Source of the DNA: Ruminococcus sp.
GTDB lineage: Bacteria; Bacillota; Clostridia; Oscillospirales; Ruminococcaceae
Assembly (NCBI GenBank): GCA_017475555.1
Contig: JAFVFL010000022.1
Coordinates: 21,358 to 85,357, forward strand
Length of the DNA: 64,000 bases
Direction of reading: 5' to 3'
Numbering within the stretch: position 1 is the stretch's first letter; each line of letters begins with the position of its first letter. This document shows positions 53,051-61,090 of this stretch, piece after piece. The position numbers and the translations under genes are program-made. The notes under the pieces are model-generated. The model had not been told where the DNA came from and did no database searches. It saw only the letters and a list, made by a program, of their open reading frames with translations.

Positions 53051-54502
53051 TCACTTTTTCCCGGCGGCAAGCTCAACGACCCTGTACGCACCGTTGTACA
53101 GCCCCGCACGGTTCGCAGTCATTATATTTCTGCACATATCTGCGATAACATCGCCGCTGTTCTGCATAAGCTCCAGCATTGCCCCTGTTTCAGCCGCTGT
53201 AGTGCATTCATAGGTTCCGTCGCCGACCTCCGCCGCACGTATCGCTCCCCACGCCTCATGTCCGCCTACACGCTTTATCATAAGCTTTGGAACAGGGTAG
53301 AATGCCAGCTCACTCGGCTTCGTTATAAGCACATCAGCCGCTCTCATAAGCAGATTCGTTGAATATACCGCTGCAAATATATCACTGTGGCAGAATGCGT
53401 GTACTCCGCTGACATCTCCCGTGCGTACATTCTCCGCAAATCCCGCAGTCTCCGCAAAATCGTCAAAATGCTCCGTTGAAAGAGCTTTAAGCTCCGGTAT
53501 CGCAGCCGTAAGCTCCCTCCATACGCCCATATGATCGCCTACATTGATAAACAGTGCCGCTCTTCCGGACTTCACTGACGGCAGCAGCCGGCGGACGATG
53601 CTGATAAAGATATCCCGCTGAGCACCCGCTCCGCCCACAGACATGAGCCACCGCTTAGTTCCGCCGTTCTCTGCCCTTTCTATGCGTCTTGTGCAGTCCT
53701 CGCCGATATTCGCCGCAAGCTCGTGGTCGATATAATGTCCCGTACACACGACTGACCCGGCAGGCATAGGCTTCAGGATATGCTTTCCGTCCATGCCTCT
53801 GAGTGCTCTGTAGCCGAGTGCCGCCGACGGAGTCTGCACAGTATGCAGTGCTCCCTCAGCAAGATGAAGAGCCATAGGCCAGTTGTCCGGTATCGCATTG
53901 ACAACATTTGTCAGTCCGGCGTGTACAGCCGCCTGTGCGGGCCACACGTGTGCCGCTATAAATGGTATATCCTTCGGCAGATCACGATACACCGAGGTCA
54001 TAAGCTCCGCAGTCTTCTGGTCGGAGGAATTGTAGCTCAGTCTGCGGAAGCCCTCACTGTTGAGCGGCTCCCACACCAGCTTATTGAATAGCGGAATGCT
54101 CTGCGAAAGGCGTGAGCCGAGGGAATACATACTGTTCTGCCCGGCGATTATCTTTCCGCACGCCGCATCGCTGAATGAATGCAGGTCGAACCAGTACGGC
54201 TCATATCCGAGTGACCTTGCGGCAGACGCAAGCGCCATAGATATCCGGTAATGCCCAAAGCCCATGCGGATATTGCCGATTATCACGCTCTTTTCGCCGA
54301 AGCTGACGCCGCTTTCTCCGGAGAGAACGAGCTGCTTTATACCGAGTGCTTCGCCGACCGAGGGTATCTCTGCGGCGGAAAGATGAAGCTCTCTGTCAGA
54401 GTCATCGCCGTACCTTCTGTAATACTTTGCCTTGGTTCTGATCGCCCGGCGGTAGGCAGTCCGGGATATCTCGTTGCCGAAAATAAATTTTGACCTGTCC
54501 AT
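53051..54502 (-). CDS. GT-B-like glycosyltransferase-fold protein
   Basis: A 483-residue cytoplasmic protein. IIGNIRMGFGHYRISMALA at about 75-93 resembles the Gly-rich acceptor loop of GT28/MurG-like proteins (GHxxxA). A second Rossmann half has LMSVGGAGAQRD, INVGDH, and a DVLITKPSELAFYPVP segment like the nucleotide-sugar site. No exact family was recognised. Start 54502 has AAGGAGAATCAGC upstream; the in-frame start at 54577 lies in the divergent promoter region. It is probably co-transcribed with the phosphoesterase gene. Confidence 0.7.
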   Translation of the reverse strand: MDRSKFIFGNEISRTAYRRAIRTKAKYYRRYGDDSDRELHLSAAEIPSVGEALGIKQLVLSGESGVSFGEKSVIIGNIRMGFGHYRISMALASAARSLGYEPYWFDLHSFSDAACGKIIAGQNSMYSLGSRLSQSIPLFNKLVWEPLNSEGFRRLSYNSSDQKTAELMTSVYRDLPKDIPFIAAHVWPAQAAVHAGLTNVVNAIPDNWPMALHLAEGALHTVQTPSAALGYRALRGMDGKHILKPMPAGSVVCTGHYIDHELAANIGEDCTRRIERAENGGTKRWLMSVGGAGAQRDIFISIVRRLLPSVKSGRAALFINVGDHMGVWRELTAAIPELKALSTEHFDDFAETAGFAENVRTGDVSGVHAFCHSDIFAAVYSTNLLMRAADVLITKPSELAFYPVPKLMIKRVGGHEAWGAIRAAEVGDGTYECTTAAETGAMLELMQNSGDVIADMCRNIMTANRAGLYNGAYRVVELAAGKK

Positions 54503-54570
54503 GCTGATTCTCCTTAATTGATTAAAATAATGTCTTTTCACATTGAAATCGTGTTTTTTCTGAAAAACTA

Positions 54571-54606
54571 TTGACAAATGCTGAAAAATATGATAGACTA
54601 ACTATC
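54571..54606 (+). promoter_or_regulatory. tetR promoter with overlapping operator
   Basis: TTGACA (54571) and TAGACT 17 bases on. An inverted repeat GATAG-ACTAA-CTATC (54592-54606) covers the -10, and a further GATAG follows at 54611. TetR-type proteins bind such dyads, so autoregulation is likely. Confidence 0.65.
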
Positions 54607-54649
54607 AGGTGATAGTAATATTCTACCACAAAAAAGGGAGGTTTGTCAA

Positions 54650-55297
54650 GTGAATAATGAATTTTCTGCAAAAAATCTCAAAACAAAGAGACTCGAAAGG
54701 GCTGTGGAGGTCAGTGCCCAGATGTTTGTCCGTGACGGCATTGAGGCTGTGAAAATGACCGATATAGCCGATGAGTGCGGCATAGGCGTTGCCACTCTTT
54801 ACCGCTATTTCGGCACAAAGACCGGTATCACCATTGCTGCGATGACCCACCTGTGGAAGCAGCTGAGGGAGATGTTCTCGGATATCTTCGAGTCGGAGGT
54901 ATTCCTCAGTCAGAGCGGTATAAAGCAGCTGACCGACCTGATGAAGATGTTCGTGGTCATGTATGAGGCTCACCCCGGCTTCATGAGGCTGCTCGGCGAA
55001 TTTGACCTGCTGCTGCTGAGCGAGAAGGTGCCGAAGGAGCAGCTCAGGGAATACGACCGCTCGATTCTCAATTTCTACAGCGTATTTGAAAAATCCTATG
55101 TTGCCGGTATAGCCGACGGGACTGTAAGGGATAATATCGACGTAAGGCTGTTTTACGGCAGCTTTGCACACGCCCTGCTTGAGCTCGGAAAGAAGCTGAC
55201 GCAGGGAGAGATACTTCCCTCGGACGACTTCACCTACGCTAAATATGAGCTTGAAATGATCATTGAGGCAGGAGTATGCTATCTCAGAAAGGACTAA
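54650..55297 (+). CDS. TetR/AcrR-family transcriptional regulator
   Basis: A 215-residue regulator. The N-terminal HTH (about 12-60) has the TDIADECGIGVATLYRYFGTK signature. The C-terminal ligand-binding domain is divergent. The start is GTG 54650 with GGGAGGTTTGTCAA. It is followed 3 bases later by the transporter gene, so it probably controls the transporter/alpha-galactosidase operon and itself, with a sugar or product as inducer. Confidence 0.92.
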   Translation: MNNEFSAKNLKTKRLERAVEVSAQMFVRDGIEAVKMTDIADECGIGVATLYRYFGTKTGITIAAMTHLWKQLREMFSDIFESEVFLSQSGIKQLTDLMKMFVVMYEAHPGFMRLLGEFDLLLLSEKVPKEQLREYDRSILNFYSVFEKSYVAGIADGTVRDNIDVRLFYGSFAHALLELGKKLTQGEILPSDDFTYAKYELEMIIEAGVCYLRKD

Positions 55298-55300
55298 GCC

Positions 55301-56725
55301 ATGAACACCAAGGAAATAAAGACAGCATCAAATAAGATACTCTGGATATTTGCGATAGGACAGCTCGGCTGGTCACTGCTCTCCGGAATAATCTCCAACT
55401 GGCTGGTATTCTATTTTCAGCCCGGAGCGTCAGAGCTTGCAAAGGGACAGCTTGTGTACATACCGCAGGGAAAGCTCCTCGGTATCGTTACGGCTATCGG
55501 TGCGATAACTGCCCTCGGACGTATATTTGACGCCGTTACAGACCCTCTCATCGCCGGAAAGTCCGACAGCCTGAAGCACAGGCTCGGCAGGCGTATCCCG
55601 TTCATGCGTTTCGCAGCTGTCCCGTTCGGTATAGTGACTGTGCTCATCTTCGTTTCGCCGTTTGAGCCGGGCAGCTTCGGCAATGTGGTCTGCCTGTTCA
55701 TCTTTGCTATGCTTTTCTATTTCTGCATGACCTGCTACTGCACTCCGTATAACGCACTTATCCCGGAGCTTGGCAGAACTCAGAATGCAAGGATAAATCT
55801 TTCAACATTCATCTCTGTTACCTATTTCTTCGGCACAGCTGTTGCGTACCTCGTGCCGAACATTGCCGCTGCTTTCATTGACAGTGCAGGCTATGCGGGG
55901 AGCTTCAGGATAACCGTTGCCATACTCGCCGCCGTCGCTGTGATATGTATGCTCGTCCCGGCATTCCTTATCGACGAGAATACCTATGCCGACACGACAC
56001 CGTCCGAAACTCCGGCATTCCGTTCGCTCCTCGGAACCTTCAGAAACAAGGATTTCCGGCTGTTCGTATGCTCGGATATCCTCTACTGGATAGGACTCAC
56101 CCTCTTCCAGACCGGACTTTCGTTCTATATCACTGAGCTTCTCGGACTGGATTCTACTATGACATTCCCGATGTTTGCGATAATGACAGTGATGTCCCTG
56201 CTTTGCTATCCGGCTGTAAATGTACTCTCCAAAAAGCTCGGCAAGAAAAAGCTGATATGCTTTGCATTCATATTCTTCTCGCTGACCTTCCTTGTAACGG
56301 CAGCTGCCGGACTTACTCCGATCCCGGCTGTAGTATACGGCGTCATGATAGCTGTGCTTGCAGCTGTGCCAATGGCAATACTCGGCATACTCCCGCAGGC
56401 TGTGGTTGCGGATATATCTGAATCCGACAAGCTTGCTACCGGGGAGAGCCGTCAGGGTATGTTCTATGCCGCAAGGACCTTTGCGTTCAAGCTCGGTCAG
56501 TCTGCGGCAATGCTCCTGTTCACGAGCATTGCGGTCATAGGCAGCAGTACCCCGGCAGGCGAGTCCGGGCATAATATCGGCTACAGACTCACTGCCATAA
56601 CAGCAGCTGTACTGTGCCTTGCCGGAGGACTTGTATTCCTGAGGTACAACGAAAAGAAAATGCTCGCCTCTATTGCTGCAACAAGCGAAACTAACGAAAA
56701 GGAGACAGAAAATGATGAGATTTAA
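55301..56725 (+). CDS. GPH-family sugar:cation symporter (MelB-like)
   Basis: A 474-residue MFS transporter with 12 membrane helices. The DAVTDPLIAGKSDSLKHRLGRRIPFM block near residues 75-105 is the glycoside-pentoside-hexuronide (GPH) family signature. It likely imports an alpha-galactoside with Na+ or H+. The ATG follows the tetR stop by 3 bases and the end overlaps the GH36 gene by 14 bases. Confidence 0.9.
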   Translation: MNTKEIKTASNKILWIFAIGQLGWSLLSGIISNWLVFYFQPGASELAKGQLVYIPQGKLLGIVTAIGAITALGRIFDAVTDPLIAGKSDSLKHRLGRRIPFMRFAAVPFGIVTVLIFVSPFEPGSFGNVVCLFIFAMLFYFCMTCYCTPYNALIPELGRTQNARINLSTFISVTYFFGTAVAYLVPNIAAAFIDSAGYAGSFRITVAILAAVAVICMLVPAFLIDENTYADTTPSETPAFRSLLGTFRNKDFRLFVCSDILYWIGLTLFQTGLSFYITELLGLDSTMTFPMFAIMTVMSLLCYPAVNVLSKKLGKKKLICFAFIFFSLTFLVTAAAGLTPIPAVVYGVMIAVLAAVPMAILGILPQAVVADISESDKLATGESRQGMFYAARTFAFKLGQSAAMLLFTSIAVIGSSTPAGESGHNIGYRLTAITAAVLCLAGGLVFLRYNEKKMLASIAATSETNEKETENDEI

Positions 56726-58364
56726 GGAGCTTCTATTCTCGTGCCGCTGCGGTGAGGAACGCTTCTCTGTACGCACCTCGCACAGCTTTGAAAACGATAT
56801 CGTGTCAGTCAGGATAAATGATACCGGTATATTCACTGTTTCTGTGACTGCTGCTGCGGATATACGCATACTGCGGCTCGAAGCGGTATTTGAACGCAGC
56901 TTTTCGCCGCAGGAGAGGATATTCCTCAGCGGATATCAGTCGTGGACGGACAGCACCGAGCATACGATAAATGATACAATGCGTGGGATAAAGCATATCC
57001 CACGGCAGATAAACGAGCGTTTCTCCTTCAGTCAGTACGGCGACTACACCTTTGCCGAATACCCCGGAAAGCCCGGTCAGCTTCACGGGTTTACCTATGG
57101 CTATATCCGGAGCGGCGAGACATACAGCTTTTTCGGCTCACTCAATGAGGACTCCGGCTTTACTCAGATAAAGACCGATACCCGGAGCAGCACGATAAGC
57201 TTTGAAAAGGACTGCCGTGGACTTACGCTCAGAGCCGGTACGGAATATGACGGGATAAGGCTGTATACCGCAGAGGGTACGGAGAATAGCGTATTTGACG
57301 GATATTTCAGTCAGCTTGGTATCACTCTGCGTCCGGACGCAGTACCAATGTCGGGCTATACCAGCTGGTACAGACACTATCAGAACATAAACGAGGGCGT
57401 CATCACCCGTGACCTTGCGGCTCTCAGGGCTGACAGCGAGTCAGGCTTCGGTGCGAGGGTATTCCAGATAGATGACGGCTTCCAGACAGCTGTCGGGGAC
57501 TGGCTCAGCATTGACAAAGGCAAATTCCCCGGCGGAATGCAGCCTGTTGCAGAAAAAATATCCTCAGAGGGCTATATACCAGGGATTTGGCTCGCTCCAT
57601 TCGTGTGTGAGGAGGGCTCGGAGCTGTTCTCAGAGCATAACGACTGGATACTGCGTGACAGGAGCGGCACTCTCGTGAGAGCCGGCTCGAACTGGAGCGG
57701 CTCGTATGCACTCGATATCTGCAACCGGCACGTAAGGGACTATATCCGCCATGTCATAGATACCGCTGTGAACGTGTGGGGCTTTAAGCTGCTGAAGCTT
57801 GATTTTCTCTATGCCGCCTGCATTCTCCCACGCTCCGACCGGACAAGAGGACAGATAATGGCTCAGGCTATGGACTTTCTCCGTGAATGTGCCGGGGACG
57901 CATATATCCTCGCCTGCGGTGTACCTCTTGCAGCTGCTTTCGGGCGTGCAGACTACTGCCGTATCGGCTGCGATGTCAGCCCGGACTGGGACGACAAGCC
58001 GTATATGAGACTTGCACACAGAGAGCGTATAAGCACGAAAAACAGCCTTCTGAACACCGTATTCCGCCGTCAGCTCAACGGCAGGGCGTTTATCAATGAC
58101 CCTGATGTGTTCATACTCCGCAGCACAAGCAACACAATGACGCTGCGGCAGAGACAGTGCCTTGCGGAGATAAATGCTGCGGCGGGCGGAGTATTCTTCA
58201 CCTCGGACAATTTCGCAGAGTACAGCCCTCAGCAGAAGAAAATACTTTCGGAGATCCTGAATTTCCGGTCAGCCGTGATATCCTCCGCTTCGCTTGCCGA
58301 CAATATCCTGCGTGTGGAGTATGCCCTCGGAAACGAAACTATAATACGAAGCTATAAACTGTAA
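56712..58364 (+). CDS. GH36 alpha-galactosidase
   Basis: A 550-residue cytoplasmic glycosidase. An N-terminal beta-sandwich (about 1-215) is followed by a TIM barrel. The FQIDDGFQ motif and the candidate nucleophile D364 in KLDFLYA, and candidate acid/base D421 in RIGCDVSPDW, fit a short GH36 subgroup. No signal peptide, so it acts on imported sugar. Start 56712 has AAAAGGAGACAG; an in-frame start at 56673 lies inside the transporter gene. Together with the transporter it forms an alpha-galactoside (melibiose/raffinose-type) use module. Confidence 0.88.
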   Translation: MMRFKELLFSCRCGEERFSVRTSHSFENDIVSVRINDTGIFTVSVTAAADIRILRLEAVFERSFSPQERIFLSGYQSWTDSTEHTINDTMRGIKHIPRQINERFSFSQYGDYTFAEYPGKPGQLHGFTYGYIRSGETYSFFGSLNEDSGFTQIKTDTRSSTISFEKDCRGLTLRAGTEYDGIRLYTAEGTENSVFDGYFSQLGITLRPDAVPMSGYTSWYRHYQNINEGVITRDLAALRADSESGFGARVFQIDDGFQTAVGDWLSIDKGKFPGGMQPVAEKISSEGYIPGIWLAPFVCEEGSELFSEHNDWILRDRSGTLVRAGSNWSGSYALDICNRHVRDYIRHVIDTAVNVWGFKLLKLDFLYAACILPRSDRTRGQIMAQAMDFLRECAGDAYILACGVPLAAAFGRADYCRIGCDVSPDWDDKPYMRLAHRERISTKNSLLNTVFRRQLNGRAFINDPDVFILRSTSNTMTLRQRQCLAEINAAAGGVFFTSDNFAEYSPQQKKILSEILNFRSAVISSASLADNILRVEYALGNETIIRSYKL

Positions 58365-58371
58365 ATAGGTT

Positions 58372-58402
58372 AAAAGCCGTCCGTATCCTCCGGGCGGCTT
58401 TT
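58372..58402 (+). terminator. Terminator after the alpha-galactosidase gene
   Basis: AAAAGCCGTCCG and CGGGCGGCTTTT arms around a 7-base loop, ending in TTTT, 8 bases after the stop codon. Confidence 0.83.
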
Positions 58403-58460
58403 ATGACGAATATGATACTTTTCCGGAGAAAAAACAAAATTAATTTATATGGTTTGCCGC

Positions 58461-58489
58461 TTGACATTTCCAAAAAAATAATTAATAAT
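58461..58489 (+). promoter_or_regulatory. Promoter of the secreted C39-like gene
   Basis: TTGACA, 17 bases, AATAAT. The -10 matches five of six positions; the gene starts 40 bases later. Confidence 0.6.
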
Positions 58490-58529
58490 ATATAGTAGGA
58501 ATCGTATCCACATAACGAGAGGTAGACCA

Positions 58530-59417
58530 ATGTACTTTTTGCCAGAATATCTGAAGCGTCTCCCGGCTGTGCTTATCGCTGTGTTCGCACTGATGATATG
58601 TGCCGCTTCAACGAGCCGTGCTCAGGAAAGTCCTGTGCTGCCGGCTGAGAGGCAGGAGCTGACGCTGTCTGCTGCGGCTGAGCCGAAAGCTGTAGTCCTG
58701 ACCACAGCTGTTACCACCGCTGCAACAGAAGAAACCACCACGACCGCAACCCCGGCGATACTCGAACGCTCTTCTGAAACAAAGACAAACGCTGCTATCG
58801 ACGTACCATACATATCGCAGAGTGCATACCCGACCGGGTGTGAGCTTGTGAGCACCTCAATGCTGCTCGCCTTCCACGGTATCGACATTACTGCCGGAGA
58901 GCTTGTGTCTGAGGGATATATCAAGGCTGAGAACCTCGAAAAGAGCGACAAGGACGGAGAGCTGCACGGCGGCGACCCGAATGACAGCTTCATCGGCAAG
59001 CTTGATGAGGGTGCAGGATTCGGCTGCTACAGCGGCGCAATAATGAAGTGCCTGTATCGTGTACTTGAGGACAAGCCGCTCGCACCGACCTCGCTCGATG
59101 GTATGAGCCTTGAGGAGATATGCAGCAGATACATAGACAACGGCTATCCCGTACTCATATGGGGAAGCATTGGTATGTCGGCGACCTATGACAGCGGAAT
59201 CACATGGGTGATCGGCGATGACGGCGACTTTTTCACGTGGCGTTCCAATGAGCACTGCCTTGTGCTCGTCGGGTATGACCAGAATAATTATATCTTCAAC
59301 GACCCTCTGAAATGGGAGAATACATATTATTCAAAGTCCCTTACAGAGCAGAGATATGAGGAAATGGGGAAAATGGCAGTCTCAATAGTCCCTTTCGGTG
59401 AAGTAAATGCAGAGTAG
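58530..59417 (+). CDS. Secreted C39-like cysteine peptidase
   Basis: A 295-residue exported protein: N-terminal signal or anchor segment (about 10-30), a Thr/Ala-rich linker (about 55-85) and a C39-like domain (about 88-285). Candidate catalytic residues are Cys104 in PTGCELVS, His242 in NEHCLVLVGYD and Asp258 in FNDP. Unlike the other C39-like protein in this window it has no dockerin. GAGAGGTAGACCA precedes the ATG. Monocistronic. Confidence 0.85.
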   Translation: MYFLPEYLKRLPAVLIAVFALMICAASTSRAQESPVLPAERQELTLSAAAEPKAVVLTTAVTTAATEETTTTATPAILERSSETKTNAAIDVPYISQSAYPTGCELVSTSMLLAFHGIDITAGELVSEGYIKAENLEKSDKDGELHGGDPNDSFIGKLDEGAGFGCYSGAIMKCLYRVLEDKPLAPTSLDGMSLEEICSRYIDNGYPVLIWGSIGMSATYDSGITWVIGDDGDFFTWRSNEHCLVLVGYDQNNYIFNDPLKWENTYYSKSLTEQRYEEMGKMAVSIVPFGEVNAE

Positions 59418-59424
59418 AATTTTC

Positions 59425-59450
59425 GCCCCCGGCTGACCGGGGGCTTTATT
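59425..59450 (+). terminator. Terminator after the C39-like gene
   Basis: GCCCCCGG/CCGGGGGC stem with CTGA loop and TTTATT, 8 bases after the stop codon. Confidence 0.83.
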
Positions 59451-59473
59451 CTGTTATGAGCCGGCTCCGGCTC

Positions 59474-59502
59474 TTGACATTTCGGAGAAAATATACTATA
59501 AT
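59474..59502 (+). promoter_or_regulatory. Consensus promoter of the greA operon
   Basis: TTGACA, 17 bases, TATAAT, both hexamers perfect, 90 bases before the greA start. A GAGCCGG/CCGGCTC dyad just upstream overlaps the -35 edge. Confidence 0.87.
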
Positions 59503-59592
59503 TATATCTGTGCAGTATCGGGTAAACGCATGACGCCGATACCCGATATTACGGAAAATATTGATAATATATATATTAAGGAGCTGTTCATT

Positions 59593-60057
59593 ATGAGTAA
59601 GAAGATGTCCAGATCCAGCTACGACCGCCTTTGCCGGGAGCTGGACGAGCTGAAAAAGAAGCGTACCGAAATTGCTGAAAAGCTCAAGGTAGCACGTTCC
59701 TACGGAGACCTCTCTGAGAATGCTGAGTATGATGAGGCAATGAACGAGCAGGCTATTCTTGAAGCCAAGATCGCTGAAAAGCAGTACGATAAGGACAACG
59801 CCGAGATAATCGAGGACGCCGATATCTCCGTTGATGAGATCGGCATCGGCTCAAAGTTTCAGCTGAAAAACCTCGCAACAGGTGCAGTAGCTGACTTCGC
59901 AATTGTTGATACAAGCCACGTAGATATCCCGAATGGTCATATCTCTGAGGAGTCTCCGATCGGAAGCGCCGCAATGAAGAAGAGAGTCGGCGAGGAGTTC
60001 ATAGTAGAGGCTCCGTCCGGACAGATACGCTTTGTAGTTCTTGCTATATCCAAGTAA
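59593..60057 (+). CDS. greA: Transcription elongation factor GreA
   Basis: A 154-residue factor that rescues stalled RNA polymerase. The N-terminal coiled coil has ARSYGDLSENAEYDEA, which carries the acidic tip, and the C-terminal domain ends in SPIGSAAMKKRVGEE. Full length. Start 59593 is preceded by AAGGAGCTGTTCATT; a longer in-frame start at 59530 lacks a site. The stop overlaps the start of the next gene by 1 base. Confidence 0.96.
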   Translation: MSKKMSRSSYDRLCRELDELKKKRTEIAEKLKVARSYGDLSENAEYDEAMNEQAILEAKIAEKQYDKDNAEIIEDADISVDEIGIGSKFQLKNLATGAVADFAIVDTSHVDIPNGHISEESPIGSAAMKKRVGEEFIVEAPSGQIRFVVLAISK

Positions 60058-60992
60058 TGGCAAAGGATAAAGACCCGGCTGTATCAGGCGAAAAGCCCGC
60101 AGCTGCACCGTCTGACGACAAGATACACATCTCGAAAAGCGTTTTGCAGTCCGCCAGGGAAATACAGCAGCACGAACAGGAGGAGCAGCAGCGGCTTCAG
60201 GAGGAGCTTCAAAAAAAGCTCGCAGAGCGTGAAAAAAAGCTCCGTGAGGAGCATGACCGGCGGCTGTATGAGGAGAAAAAGGAGCTTATCCGGCTCAAAC
60301 AGGGGCTTATCGAGGAAAGCGAAACAATACACGAGGAGCACGAGGAGGAAGTAAAGCTGACATTCGGGCAGAGGATAAGCAATTTCTTCTACCACAACAA
60401 ATGGTGGCTCGGTATCGGAGTGGTCTGTGTGTGTATTTTTTCGTTCCTCATCTATAGCCTTGTGACCCGTGAGAATCCGGATATCATTGTCCTCGTTATC
60501 GGCGAGAATCAGGCTCTCGGTGAGGGCTCGCAGCTCTCAGAGTATGTCTCGTCATTTGCAGACGATTTCAACGGCAACGGTGAGGTGCTTACATCTGTGT
60601 ACTACATCGCATACTCCGACAGTCCGCAGAAGAATTACGCAAACGGCGTTGATACGAAAATGACAGCTGAGCTGCAATCCGCAGAAGCCGTTATCGTTAT
60701 CGGCAGCGGCAAGGTACCGGATATTCTCCGGGCTGATGAGGTCTTTGCCGACCTGGAAACGCTTTACTCCGGGAATGAGGCTGTCCTCCCGCACATCAGC
60801 GGCTATGCGTTCATACTTTCTGACACGCCCTTTGCACAGCGGGTCGGCTTGTCTCCTGAGCAGATACCGGACGACTGGTTCATCGCCATTCGTACTCCAC
60901 GAAACCTGATGTATGACAAAGAGGAGGATATGCAGGAAACATGGGATAAGGATTTCCCTGTCTTAGACAAGATCCTCAACGACCTTTCATAG
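60057..60992 (+). CDS. Coiled-coil membrane protein coupled to greA
   Basis: A 311-residue protein. Residues 35-100 are a strongly charged coiled coil rich in E/K/Q, then one membrane helix (about 118-138), then an extracytoplasmic alpha/beta domain (about 142-311) starting NPDIIVLVIGENQ. No family recognised. The ATG lies in the stop codon of greA, so translation is coupled. The outer domain looks like a compact Rossmann-type fold. Function unknown. Confidence 0.75.
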   Translation: MAKDKDPAVSGEKPAAAPSDDKIHISKSVLQSAREIQQHEQEEQQRLQEELQKKLAEREKKLREEHDRRLYEEKKELIRLKQGLIEESETIHEEHEEEVKLTFGQRISNFFYHNKWWLGIGVVCVCIFSFLIYSLVTRENPDIIVLVIGENQALGEGSQLSEYVSSFADDFNGNGEVLTSVYYIAYSDSPQKNYANGVDTKMTAELQSAEAVIVIGSGKVPDILRADEVFADLETLYSGNEAVLPHISGYAFILSDTPFAQRVGLSPEQIPDDWFIAIRTPRNLMYDKEEDMQETWDKDFPVLDKILNDLS

Positions 60993-61020
60993 AATATCCA
61001 CAGACAGCATTTAAACTGTT

Positions 61021-61052
61021 ATCGGGGGAGCCTTTTCACAGGCTCCCCCGAT
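61021..61052. terminator. Bidirectional terminator
   Basis: A 13-bp perfect stem (ATCGGGGGAGCCT with its complement) with a 6-base loop between two convergent genes. Confidence 0.82.
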
Positions 61053-61090
61053 TATTTATGCTGATATCCTGAGAAACAACAAAGAAGCTC

